A DNA stretch of 64,000 nucleotides from Haloechinothrix_A salitolerans (lineage in GTDB: Bacteria > Actinomycetota > Actinomycetes > Mycobacteriales > Pseudonocardiaceae), in the NCBI RefSeq assembly GCF_039544105.1, contig NZ_BAABLA010000021.1; one strand, 5' to 3'. Of this stretch, positions 25,498 to 33,834 are shown piece by piece. The notes below the pieces were generated by a model. That model ran no database searches and had not been told where the DNA came from. It saw only the letters and a program-made list of their open reading frames with translations. Position 1 is the first letter of the stretch, and every line of letters starts with the position of its first letter. The translations under genes were made by a program, and so were the position numbers.

Positions 25498-26651
25498 GCG
25501 CACCAACGGCAACACCACCCCAGCGCCCCGCAGGACGCAAGCCCCGGCAATTGTCCGGCAGACCAGGGCTCTACACCTCCTACGCGCAGCACCTACGACT
25601 GCTCAACACGCGGCCGAAGCTCGTCGCGGTGGGAGCGATCTTGCTGCTCGCGTTCGCGATGCCCTGGCTAGCGCAGGACCGCACGCTGAGTCTGCTCGCG
25701 CTGGCCTGCGCCGCGTCGATCGGTGCGATCGGGCTCAACATCGTCACCGGCTACGCGGGTCAAGTCTCGCTCGGCCACGCGTTCTTCCTGGCCATCGGTG
25801 CCTACACCGCGGCGGTGCTTTCCGGTGACACCGATGGCCGCACGATCGGCTTCGGCGTCACCAACGTGGTGATCTGGCTGCTCGCGGCGGGACTAGTGGC
25901 GGGACTGTTCGGTGTGCTGGTCGCCCCACTGGCAACCCGACTGCGCGGGCTCTATCTCGCCATCGTGACGCTCGGGCTCGTCTTCATCGGCGAGCACGTG
26001 TTCAAGGAGTGGCGCGACCTGACCGGTGGTGCCGGGGTCGGCAGGCCGGGACCGGTACCGGAGTTGTTCGGCGTCAACCTCGCGTCCTCCGGCGACGTCT
26101 TCACCTCGGACCAGAAGCTGTACCTGCTGATGCTGGTCTGCCTCGTCGTGTTCGGAGTGCTCGCGCGAAACCTGGCACGCTCCAAGGTCGGCAGGGCGTT
26201 CGCCGCGATCCGCGATCGTGACATCGCCGCGTCGGTGATCGGGGTGAACCTGACCCGGTACAAGGTAGTCGCGTTCGCGGTGTCGTCGTTCTACGCGGGC
26301 GTCGCTGGTGCGCTCGTCTACACGATCACCGGGTTCATCGAGCCCACGTCGTTCAACCTGCTGCTGTCGGTGCAGTACATCGCGATGGTGCTCATCGGTG
26401 GGGTCGCCACGATCTCCGGCTCGATCATGGGCGCGTTCTTCATCACGTTGCTGCCCGCGCTGACCAGGGAGTCGCCAACGATCTTGCCGTTCATCTCGAG
26501 CGACGCCAGCGCGCCGCTCAACGTGTTCCAGGTCGAGACGGTGCTCTACGGCCTGTTGATCATCGGGTTCCTGATCTTCGAACCACGCGGCTTGTTCGGG
26601 ATCTGGACCCGCATCCGCAACTACTGGAAGGCCTGGCCCTTCTCCTACTGA
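25494..26651 (+). CDS. livM: Branched-chain amino-acid-type ABC permease, LivM-like
   Basis: 385 aa. A 40-residue cytoplasmic, Pro/Arg-rich N-terminus is followed by eight or more helices. NIVTGYAGQVSLGHAFFLAI is the LivM hallmark, and GRAFAAIRDRDIAASVIGVN is the ATPase-contact loop. ATG overlapping the livH stop (ATGA). The stop is 38 bp before the lipoprotein gene. Confidence 0.9.
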   Translation: MSAPTATPPQRPAGRKPRQLSGRPGLYTSYAQHLRLLNTRPKLVAVGAILLLAFAMPWLAQDRTLSLLALACAASIGAIGLNIVTGYAGQVSLGHAFFLAIGAYTAAVLSGDTDGRTIGFGVTNVVIWLLAAGLVAGLFGVLVAPLATRLRGLYLAIVTLGLVFIGEHVFKEWRDLTGGAGVGRPGPVPELFGVNLASSGDVFTSDQKLYLLMLVCLVVFGVLARNLARSKVGRAFAAIRDRDIAASVIGVNLTRYKVVAFAVSSFYAGVAGALVYTITGFIEPTSFNLLLSVQYIAMVLIGGVATISGSIMGAFFITLLPALTRESPTILPFISSDASAPLNVFQVETVLYGLLIIGFLIFEPRGLFGIWTRIRNYWKAWPFSY

Positions 26652-26689
26652 CCCGGCCCCTACGGATCGCCCTACGAAAGGATCGAATC

Positions 26690-28003
26690 ATGGCCAAGTG
26701 GCAACACAGGCGGACCGCGTTCACCGCGGCACTGTTCGCCGTCGCTCTCGTCGCGACCGCGTGTCGCGGCGGCGGCGACACGGGCGGCGGAGGTGGCGAG
26801 GGTGAGGTCGCCCTCGGCACCGGCGTGACCCAGGAGGCCTGCCCGGACACACCGAACCAAGACAACGGCTGCATCTACCTGGGCATCATCTCCGACCTCA
26901 CTTCCGGCCCGTTCGCCGCGCTCGCGGTGCCCATCACCGACGCGCAGAAGGCGTTCTGGGAGCGGGTCAACGAGAACGGCGGCATCCAGGCCGGTGACCA
27001 GGCCTTCGACGTCGACGTCACCAGCTACGTCAAGGACAACAAGTACAACCCCGAGGTCCACCGGCAGGTCTATCAGGAGATCGAGGGCGAGGTGCTTGGC
27101 CTGGCCCAGACGCTGGGCTCGCCCACCACGGCCGCGATCATCAACGACCTCAAGCAGAACAATGTCGTCTCCGCGCCCGCGTCGTGGACGTCGGCGTGGG
27201 AGTTCGAGGACGTCATCCTCGAGTCCGGCACCAACTACTGCTTCGAGTCGATGAACTCGGTCGACTACGCGGTCGAGGAGTTCGGCGCGGAGTCGGTCAT
27301 GGCGGTGCACTACCCAGGCGACTACGGCGAGGACGCCGCTGGCGGCGCCGAGGTGGCCGCTGAGGCGCAAGGCCTCGACTTCACCGCGATCGAGACCGGT
27401 CAGGGACCAGAGAACCAGGCGGGCGCGATCAAGGCGGTCGTCAGCCAAAAGCCGGACCTGGTGATCGTGACGACCGGCCCGACCGACGCCGCGGCCATTG
27501 TCGGTGAGTCGGCGGCCAAGGGCTTCGAGGGCAAGTTCATCGGGACCAGCCCGACGTGGAACCCGGCCCTGCTCAAGAGCCCGGCTGCTGACGCGTTCAA
27601 GGCGCTGTACCTCCAGTCCGGCCCGTGGGGTCCGTTCGGCGCGGACACCCCAGGTCACGAGGCCATGCGGGAGGCGCTCGGTGACGTCGAGCCGAGCGAC
27701 GGCTACACCGCTGGCTGGGCCTGGTCCTACCCGATGAAGGCCGCGCTTGAGGCCGCCGCCGAGAACGGCGACCTGACGCGTGAGGGCCTCCTTGAAGCGG
27801 TGACGTCGCTGACCACCGTCGATTACGAGGGCATGCTGCCCGAGGATGCCGGCAACTACGCCGACGAGCCGAACGAGGCGGTGTTCCGGCAGAGCGTGAT
27901 GAGCGAGGTCGACGAGGACGCCCCGACCGGCGTCTCCGTGGCGAGGGACCTCTACACCGGTCCGAGCGCCGAAGGCTACGAGTTCACGGAGCCCTGCTTC
28001 TAA
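26690..28003 (+). CDS. ABC substrate-binding lipoprotein, branched-chain amino-acid type
   Basis: 437 aa. The signal peptide ends in the lipobox LVATAC with Cys25, then a Gly-rich linker, so the protein is tethered outside the membrane. The mature part is a type I periplasmic-binding fold (YLGIISDLTSGPFAAL; TTGPTDAAAIVGESAAKGFE) but lacks the compact Leu/Ile/Val pocket pattern I would expect for amino-acid binders, and its closest-looking relatives are annotated only as Leu/Ile/Val-binding-like. AAAGGA precedes the ATG. Last gene of the operon, often the most abundant product. The ligand is unknown; a hydrophobic acid would fit the ligase in the operon. Confidence 0.85.
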   Translation: MAKWQHRRTAFTAALFAVALVATACRGGGDTGGGGGEGEVALGTGVTQEACPDTPNQDNGCIYLGIISDLTSGPFAALAVPITDAQKAFWERVNENGGIQAGDQAFDVDVTSYVKDNKYNPEVHRQVYQEIEGEVLGLAQTLGSPTTAAIINDLKQNNVVSAPASWTSAWEFEDVILESGTNYCFESMNSVDYAVEEFGAESVMAVHYPGDYGEDAAGGAEVAAEAQGLDFTAIETGQGPENQAGAIKAVVSQKPDLVIVTTGPTDAAAIVGESAAKGFEGKFIGTSPTWNPALLKSPAADAFKALYLQSGPWGPFGADTPGHEAMREALGDVEPSDGYTAGWAWSYPMKAALEAAAENGDLTREGLLEAVTSLTTVDYEGMLPEDAGNYADEPNEAVFRQSVMSEVDEDAPTGVSVARDLYTGPSAEGYEFTEPCF

Positions 28004-28027
28004 GCCGCACTCGGGGAGGGTGCTGAT

Positions 28028-28080
28028 GCCATGAAGGGCATCTTGCTGGCGTCTAGCGCCAGTAAGATGCCCTTCATGGC
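28028..28080. repeat. Two-part palindrome, copy C (between the ABC operon and valS)
   Basis: GCCATGAAGGGCATCTT (28028-28044) pairs perfectly with 28064-28080. Inside, a G-T wobble is followed by a CTGGCG/CGCCAG stem and a TCTAG loop. It lies between two convergent genes (stops at 28003 and 28089) and can end both transcripts. It shares AAGGGCATCTT with copy B and the loop plan with A and B. Confidence 0.9.
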
Positions 28081-28088
28081 GCTGCGAC

Positions 28089-30719
28089 CTACGCGCTCGG
28101 CAGCGACGCCAGCCGCGCCGAGATGCGCTCGATATCGGACTCCGCGGCCTGCTTGCGGCCGCGGATCTTCTCGACGACGTCGGCGGGCGCCTTCGCCACG
28201 AACGACGGGTTCGCCAGCTTCTTCTCCGTCTGCTCCAATTCCTTGCGCGCCGCCGCGAGGTCCTTGTCCAGCCGCTTGCGCTCAGCGGCGACGTCGATCG
28301 CACCAGAGAGGTCCAACTCGACGTGCGCGGTGCCGGTGGCAAGGCCGACCTCGAACGACGCGCTGCCGGAGAAGTCGTCGCCCGACTCGGTCAGCTTCGC
28401 CAAGGTCCGCACCGACGACTCGTGCCCAGCGATGCCATCGAAACCAGCACCGGACAACCGCGCCGCGACCTTCTGCCCCGGCTTGAGGCCCTGGTCGGAA
28501 CGGAACCGGCGGATCTCGGTGACCAGTTTCTGCACGTCGGCGATCCGCGCGGCGGCACAGGTGTCCTGCTCACCGCCGATCGCCGCGGGCCAGTCCGCGA
28601 TCACCAGCGACTCCCCGCCGGTCAACGACGTCCACAGCTTCTCGGTCACGAACGGCAGCACCGGGTGCAGCAGCCGCAGCACCGTGTCGAGCACGTGGCC
28701 GAGCACCGCGCGGGTGGAATCGGCCCGCGCGCCGCCCTCGGCGATCTGCACCTTGGCCAGTTCGAGGTACCAGTCGCAGAACTCGTCCCAGATGAAGTGG
28801 TAAAGCGCGTCGCACAGCTTGGCGAACTGGAAGCCGTCGAACAGCGTGTCCACATCGGACACGAGTTGGTCAGTGAGGTCCAGGATCCAGCGGTCGGCGT
28901 CGGTCAACGACTCACGCGCGGGCAGTTCGACCGCCGTGGTCGCGCCGTTCATCAGCGCGAACCGGCTCGCGTTGAACAGCTTCGTGCAGAAGTTCCGCGA
29001 CCCAGCGGCCCACTCCTCCGCGATCGCCATGTCGCTACCCGGGTTGGCGCCACGCGCCAAGGTGAACCGGGTGGCATCGGCGCCGAAGCGGTCCAGCCAG
29101 TCAAGCGGGTCGATGACGTTGCCGCGCGACTTCGACATCTTCTTGCCGGTCGCGTCGCGGATGAGGCCGTGCAGGAAGACGTCGTTAAAGGGCTGCTTGC
29201 CGTCCATCGCGTACAGCCCGAACATCATCATCCTGGCGACCCAGAAGAACAGGATGTCGTAGCCGGTGACCAGCACGCTGGTCGGATAGAACGCGCGTAG
29301 ATCGGCGGTGTCGTCCGGCCAGCCGAGCGTGGAGAACGGCCAGAGCCCCGACGAGAACCAGGTGTCGAGGACGTCGGCGTCCTGCGTCCAGCCTTCGCCG
29401 GTTGGCGGCTCCTCGTCGGGGCCGACGCAAACCTTCTCCCCGTTCGGGCCGTACCAGACCGGGATGCGGTGGCCCCACCAGAGTTGCCGCGAGATGCACC
29501 AGTCGTGCATGTCGTCGACCCAGTCGAAGTAGCGCTTGGCTAGCTCGGGCGGGTGGATCGTGGTGCGGCCGTCGCGCACCGCGTCGCCAGCGGCCTTCGC
29601 GAGTGGCGCCACCCGCACCCACCACTGCAACGACAGCCGGGGCTCGACCACGGTGTCGCAGCGGGAGCAGTGCCCGACCGAGTGAACGTACGGGCGCTTC
29701 TCCGCGACGATGCGGCCCTGCTCGCGCAGCGCGGCGATCACTGCGGGGCGCGCCTCGAACCGGTCCAGTCCCTCGAACGAGCCGTGTGCGGTGACGACGC
29801 CGGTCTCGTCCATGATCGTCAGCATGGGCAGGTCGTGACGCTTGCCGATCTCGAAGTCGTTCGGGTCGTGCGCTGGGGTCACCTTCACCGCGCCGGAACC
29901 GAACTCCGGGTCGACGTGCTCGTCCGCGACGATCGGGATGCGGCGGCCGGTCAGCGGCAGCTGCACCTCAGTGCCGACGAGGTGTGCGTACCGGGAGTCG
30001 TCCGGGTGCACCGCGACGGCGGTGTCACCGAGCATCGTCTCCGCACGGGTGGTGGCGACGACGATGGCGTCGTCCCCGTCGCCGTAGCGGATGGAGACAA
30101 GTTCACCGTCGATCTCGTCGTGCTCGACTTCGATGTCGGAGAGTGCGGTGTGGCAGCGCGGGCACCAGTTGATGATGCGCTCTGCCTGGTAGATCAGCCC
30201 GTCGTCGTAGAGCCGCTTGAAGATCGTCTGGACCGCGCGGGAGAGCCGGGAGTCCATGGTGAAGCGCTCGCGGCTCCAGTCAACACCGTCGCCGAGGCGG
30301 CGCATCTGGCCGAGGATCTTGCCGCCGTACTCTTCCTTCCACTCCCAGACGCGCTCGACGAACTTCTCCCGCCCAAGGTCGTGGCGAGAGACACCTTGCT
30401 CGGATAGCTCGCGCTCGACGACATTCTGCGTGGCGATGCCCGCGTGGTCCATGCCGGGCAGCCACAGCGCCTCGTAGCCCTGCATCCTGCGGCGACGCGT
30501 GAGCGCGTCCATCAGCGAGTGGTCGAGTGCGTGCCCCATGTGCATCGCGCCGGTGACGTTCGGCGGCGGCAGCACGATGGTGTACGTCGGTTTGCCGCTG
30601 TCGGGGTCGGCCGCGAAGTAGCCCGCGTCTACCCAGCGCTGGTACAGCTCGGCCTCGTGATCGGCCGGATTCCAGGCGGTGGGCAGGTCTGTGCTGGGGT
30701 TATTCGCGTTCTCCGTCAC
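28089..30719 (-). CDS. valS: Valyl-tRNA synthetase
   Basis: 876 aa class I synthetase that charges tRNA-Val and edits threonine. The HIGH-type motif is HMGH at 60-63 (PPNVTGAMHMGHAL), KMSKS is intact in KKMSKSRGNV near 526, and a CP1 editing domain lies between (TTRAETMLGDTAVAVHP). The C-terminal coiled coil (KRLDKDLAAARKELEQTEKK) is the ValRS tRNA-binding arm. GTG start. The 99 bp upstream are too short for a T-box leader. In M. tuberculosis valS (Rv2448c) precedes folC directly; here the LuxR/ABC island lies between. Confidence 0.97.
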   Translation of the reverse strand: MTENANNPSTDLPTAWNPADHEAELYQRWVDAGYFAADPDSGKPTYTIVLPPPNVTGAMHMGHALDHSLMDALTRRRRMQGYEALWLPGMDHAGIATQNVVERELSEQGVSRHDLGREKFVERVWEWKEEYGGKILGQMRRLGDGVDWSRERFTMDSRLSRAVQTIFKRLYDDGLIYQAERIINWCPRCHTALSDIEVEHDEIDGELVSIRYGDGDDAIVVATTRAETMLGDTAVAVHPDDSRYAHLVGTEVQLPLTGRRIPIVADEHVDPEFGSGAVKVTPAHDPNDFEIGKRHDLPMLTIMDETGVVTAHGSFEGLDRFEARPAVIAALREQGRIVAEKRPYVHSVGHCSRCDTVVEPRLSLQWWVRVAPLAKAAGDAVRDGRTTIHPPELAKRYFDWVDDMHDWCISRQLWWGHRIPVWYGPNGEKVCVGPDEEPPTGEGWTQDADVLDTWFSSGLWPFSTLGWPDDTADLRAFYPTSVLVTGYDILFFWVARMMMFGLYAMDGKQPFNDVFLHGLIRDATGKKMSKSRGNVIDPLDWLDRFGADATRFTLARGANPGSDMAIAEEWAAGSRNFCTKLFNASRFALMNGATTAVELPARESLTDADRWILDLTDQLVSDVDTLFDGFQFAKLCDALYHFIWDEFCDWYLELAKVQIAEGGARADSTRAVLGHVLDTVLRLLHPVLPFVTEKLWTSLTGGESLVIADWPAAIGGEQDTCAAARIADVQKLVTEIRRFRSDQGLKPGQKVAARLSGAGFDGIAGHESSVRTLAKLTESGDDFSGSASFEVGLATGTAHVELDLSGAIDVAAERKRLDKDLAAARKELEQTEKKLANPSFVAKAPADVVEKIRGRKQAAESDIERISARLASLPSA

Positions 30720-30818
30720 AGCCGGTAAGTCTACGAACCTGCCAATCGGCGCAGCACAAGGCCCCGCATCACTCCGCTATTCACCCGATAAGGTGCACCG
30801 GAGAGAAAAGGGGGAACC

Positions 30819-31832
30819 ATGAATGAACCGGACATGAGTCGCCGTCTGTATTCGAGGTGGAACGCCTCCGGCTTGCGTGCGCGATGGCAGGCACGCCGCA
30901 CACATGCCAAGCTCCGGCGGAAGTGGGCGACCCCGGAGGCGCGCCGCCGTCGGCGCTATCGCACCACCGTGCGCCTCGCGGCCGTGATCACCGCCCCCAT
31001 CGCGGTCGTCGCGCTCATCACGTATTGGGACGACGTCCGTGGCATGGCGGGACTCACCGACCAGTCGACGCCCACCGAGGTAACGCGCATACCACCAACG
31101 ACAACCGTGGCGACCCGTGTGCCCGGCAGCGTCGTCGAGCTACATCAGCCGTTCGTCGGCACGCCCGCCGCGTCATGGAAAGACGGCATCGACGGAATCT
31201 CGGTCCCGCGGCCCAAGCCGGTCGGCGACTTCACCAAGAAGCAGGTCGCACGCGCGCTCGCACAGGTCAAGCGCACCATCTCGGCGTCGCTGCTCGACCG
31301 CAAGGTGATCGAGGATCATCGCCTCCGGCGGTACCTGGCCACCCTGGCACCCGGCGTGCGCCGTGAACTGCGCGACCGTCTCGACGACCCGGCCATGGCG
31401 GCACGCCACGTCACGTTGATCCACAAGGACTACCCGCTGCTGCCCGCATCACCCAAACTCAGCGGCACGTTGCGCGTGCGAGCGGGCAAACCCGGTGAAC
31501 TGATCATCACAGCGAAGCTCGCCGCTGCCTACGCTTTCGACACCGACCACCCAGACCGGCTGCGCCGGGCGCTCGACATCGTCGCGGTCCGGCGATCGGT
31601 GACGACCTACAAGGTCCATACCGGCCCTCGCTGGCAGGAAGCCGCACACGGCGTGAACCTCCACGACATCCGGTACCTCACCTATTCGATGGCCTGCGCG
31701 GCGGCACAGGACGGCTATCTTGCTCCGTACTACAGCGACAAACGCTGGCACGGTGACGGGCCGGACCACCCCGACGAGTACTACTTCGACACTTCCGAGT
31801 CAGTGGATATCGACGAGAGCTGCGACCAGTAA
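30819..31832 (+). CDS. Uncharacterised membrane-anchored protein with basic N-terminus
   Basis: 337 aa, family not recognised. The first 50 residues are very basic (RARWQARRTHAKLRRKW, RRRRRYRTTVR), then a single membrane helix (LAAVITAPIAVVALITYW, about 52-70), so most of the protein should lie outside the membrane. The outer part has a Thr/Pro linker (IPPTTTVATRVPGS) and an alpha/beta-looking domain with TFDTDHPDRLRRALD- and CAAAQDGYLAPYYSD-like stretches; two Cys could form a disulfide. A purine-rich ribosome site (AAAAGGGGG) precedes the ATG. It converges on the DUF488 gene with 4 bp between stops. It could be a wall-associated or anti-sigma-like protein, but nothing shows this. Confidence 0.7.
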   Translation: MNEPDMSRRLYSRWNASGLRARWQARRTHAKLRRKWATPEARRRRRYRTTVRLAAVITAPIAVVALITYWDDVRGMAGLTDQSTPTEVTRIPPTTTVATRVPGSVVELHQPFVGTPAASWKDGIDGISVPRPKPVGDFTKKQVARALAQVKRTISASLLDRKVIEDHRLRRYLATLAPGVRRELRDRLDDPAMAARHVTLIHKDYPLLPASPKLSGTLRVRAGKPGELIITAKLAAAYAFDTDHPDRLRRALDIVAVRRSVTTYKVHTGPRWQEAAHGVNLHDIRYLTYSMACAAAQDGYLAPYYSDKRWHGDGPDHPDEYYFDTSESVDIDESCDQ

Positions 31833-31836
31833 CTGA

Positions 31837-32184
31837 TCACCCGCGCAACAGCTCGGCGAGCACGGCGGCGTGCGAGTGGTCGACGTCCTTGGTGGCGGTG
31901 AGCAGCGTGAGGTCGTCCCGAGCGTAGTCTCGCAGACGTCGCAGGGCCTCGGCACGCTCGCCGAACTCCAGTTCGGTGAGATACCGCTGGCGGAACTCGG
32001 CGAACCGCTCCGGGCGGTGGCCGAACCAGCTCCGCAGGTCTTTCGATGGTGCGATGTCGCGGAGCCATTCCGTGTAGTCCAGCACGTCCTTGCGAACGCC
32101 GCGTGGCCACATGCCGTCGATCAGCACCCGTGCGCCGTCATCGGCTCCCGGTTCGTCGTAGACGCGGCGTATTCGGACGGTCAC
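31837..32184 (-). CDS. DUF488 family protein
   Basis: 115 aa. The N-terminal IRRVYDEPGADDGARVLIDG, the central MWPRG and the Trp in LRDIAPSKDLRSWFGH are the DUF488 (YeaO-like) signature; the family's role is unknown. GTG start 3 bp after the GPP34 gene stop, so both are probably cotranscribed. Confidence 0.88.
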   Translation of the reverse strand: MTVRIRRVYDEPGADDGARVLIDGMWPRGVRKDVLDYTEWLRDIAPSKDLRSWFGHRPERFAEFRQRYLTELEFGERAEALRRLRDYARDDLTLLTATKDVDHSHAAVLAELLRG

Positions 32185-32187
32185 GGC

Positions 32188-32838
32188 TCAGCTCGTCCCC
32201 GTGATCACCGTCGGCACAATCACCGCGGCCATCACGGCCGTGGTCAGCTCCTCGACGGCCTTCTTGGTAGCCGTCGACGCCCAGTTGCCTTCGGCGATCT
32301 GCTCCGCACGCCGCTTGGCGTCCTTGCGCTCATGCTTCTCGACGACCTCCCCCACGCCGTCGACGGCCGAGAGTAGCGCGATCAACGGCGCGGTGCGTTC
32401 GTCCGGCTCCGCACCGTCGACGAGCACCGAGCGCAACCGCTCGCGCAGCGCGAGCTCGTGGCTGGAGTCCTGCGCGGGCCACCGCGTCGTCGGGAAGATG
32501 CCGAGGACCTTGCCCTTCTCTTCCCGAAGGATGCCGCGCTCGGCAAGCGTCGTCAGCACCCGATCGGCCAGGCCGGAGCTCAGGCTCGGCACCGCGTCTT
32601 TCGGCTTCTTGCCCTCGTACTTGGCGGCCTTGTCGAGCCAGTCGTCGAGGACGGCGTGCCCGGTCGGACTGCCGTCTACGACGGTGAGCTTGCCGTTCTC
32701 GGTGATGTCGAGCCTGTCGCGTTCGGCCAGCTCGATCAACACCGCGCCCGCCAGCGCGTAGTCGAGGTTCTCCACCCCAGACTTGCGCCCCGTATCGTCG
32801 TCATAGGACAGCAGTAAGAGATCCTCTGCGAGCAGCAT
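32188..32838 (-). CDS. GPP34 (Golgi phosphoprotein 3-like) family protein
   Basis: 216 aa. LLAEDLLLLSYDDDTGR and YALAGAVLIELAERDRLDI are the start of the GPP34 fold; eukaryotic GOLPH3 binds phosphatidylinositol-4-phosphate. A C-terminal basic and hydrophobic stretch (KDAKRRAEQ, LTTAVMAAVIVPTVI) could contact membrane. Actinobacteria often carry several copies with unknown function. Divergent from fdhD over 65 bp. Confidence 0.87.
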   Translation of the reverse strand: MLLAEDLLLLSYDDDTGRKSGVENLDYALAGAVLIELAERDRLDITENGKLTVVDGSPTGHAVLDDWLDKAAKYEGKKPKDAVPSLSSGLADRVLTTLAERGILREEKGKVLGIFPTTRWPAQDSSHELALRERLRSVLVDGAEPDERTAPLIALLSAVDGVGEVVEKHERKDAKRRAEQIAEGNWASTATKKAVEELTTAVMAAVIVPTVITGTS

Positions 32839-32903
32839 GGTCCCAGGCTAGGCCGATGCCGGGGCGCTCGCAGGCGGTTCATGGAAACGGAGGAATCGCC
32901 CAG

Positions 32904-33728
32904 GTGGGTCGCATCACCGTACGGACGCCCGTGCTCACCCTGCGCGCGGATGGCACCAGGCGCAGACAGGACACACTCGCTGCCGAGGAACCGCTCGAAC
33001 TGCGCGTCGATGGCAGTGCGCTGACCGTCACGATGCGCACGCCGGGCAGCGACGTCGAGCTGGCACATGGCTTCCTGCTGACCGAAGGCGTCATCGGTGC
33101 GCGGGAAGACGTCTCGACCGCGCGATACTGCGACGGAGTGGACGAGGCGGGACGCAATACCTACAACGTGCTGAACGTGACGCTCGCACCAGGCGTCGAG
33201 CCACCTGACACCGGGGTGGAGCGCAACTTCTACACGACGTCGTCCTGCGGCGTGTGTGGGAAGGCCGCGCTGGACGCGGTACGGCTGACCTCGCGGTTCG
33301 ATGTCGGTACCGAGTTCGCGGTGACGCCGGAGGTACTGGGTGGGCTGCCGGACGCGCTACGGGCGCGACAGCGGGTGTTCCAGGCGACCGGTGGGCTACA
33401 CGCGGCGGCACTTTTCGACGCGTCCGGGGAGCTGCTGGTCGTACGCGAAGACGTCGGCAGACACAACGCGGTCGACAAGGCGATCGGCTGGGCGGTGATG
33501 TCCGAACGGGTCCCGCTGCATGACGCGGGGCTGCTGGTGTCAGGGCGAGCGTCGTTCGAGCTGGTGCAAAAGGCCGCGATGGCGGGCATCCCGATGCTGG
33601 CGGCGATCTCCGCGCCGTCGTCGCTCGCGGTGGAGCTCGCGGCGGAACGGGACATGAGCCTGGTCGGCTTCTTGCGCGGCAGCGAGATGAACGTTTACAC
33701 CGGGGAGAAGCGGATCGACCTGGAGTAG
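32904..33728 (+). CDS. fdhD: Formate dehydrogenase accessory sulfurtransferase FdhD
   Basis: 274 aa from the GTG at 32904, which has GGAGG about ten bases before it; an upstream start at 32856 adds 16 residues without similarity. FdhD passes sulfur from IscS to the bis-MGD cofactor, which activates formate dehydrogenase. The Cys loop SSCGVCGKAALD near residue 115 is intact, and REDVGRHNAVDKAIGWAV and SGRASFELVQKAAMAGIP are the C-terminal family motifs. No formate dehydrogenase gene is present in the window, so the client enzyme must be elsewhere. Confidence 0.94.
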   Translation: MGRITVRTPVLTLRADGTRRRQDTLAAEEPLELRVDGSALTVTMRTPGSDVELAHGFLLTEGVIGAREDVSTARYCDGVDEAGRNTYNVLNVTLAPGVEPPDTGVERNFYTTSSCGVCGKAALDAVRLTSRFDVGTEFAVTPEVLGGLPDALRARQRVFQATGGLHAAALFDASGELLVVREDVGRHNAVDKAIGWAVMSERVPLHDAGLLVSGRASFELVQKAAMAGIPMLAAISAPSSLAVELAAERDMSLVGFLRGSEMNVYTGEKRIDLE

Positions 33729-33834
33729 GCCCGCGCCTGCCACGTGCCCCGTTCGGTTGATGCCCGCGATGTCCGCCCTGCTGGCGGTGGGCGTGATCGA
33801 CTTCTCGACGTACCGTGGCAAGCAAGGAGCTGCC

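Noticed and set aside
26672..28342. 556-codon minus-strand open frame
   Set aside because: Antisense to the lipoprotein gene and to the valS end; spans the copy C palindrome, which a real gene would not.
30720..30818. Possible T-box leader of valS
   Set aside because: Only 99 bp to the divergent gene, and no specifier or TGGNACC T-box sequence is visible.
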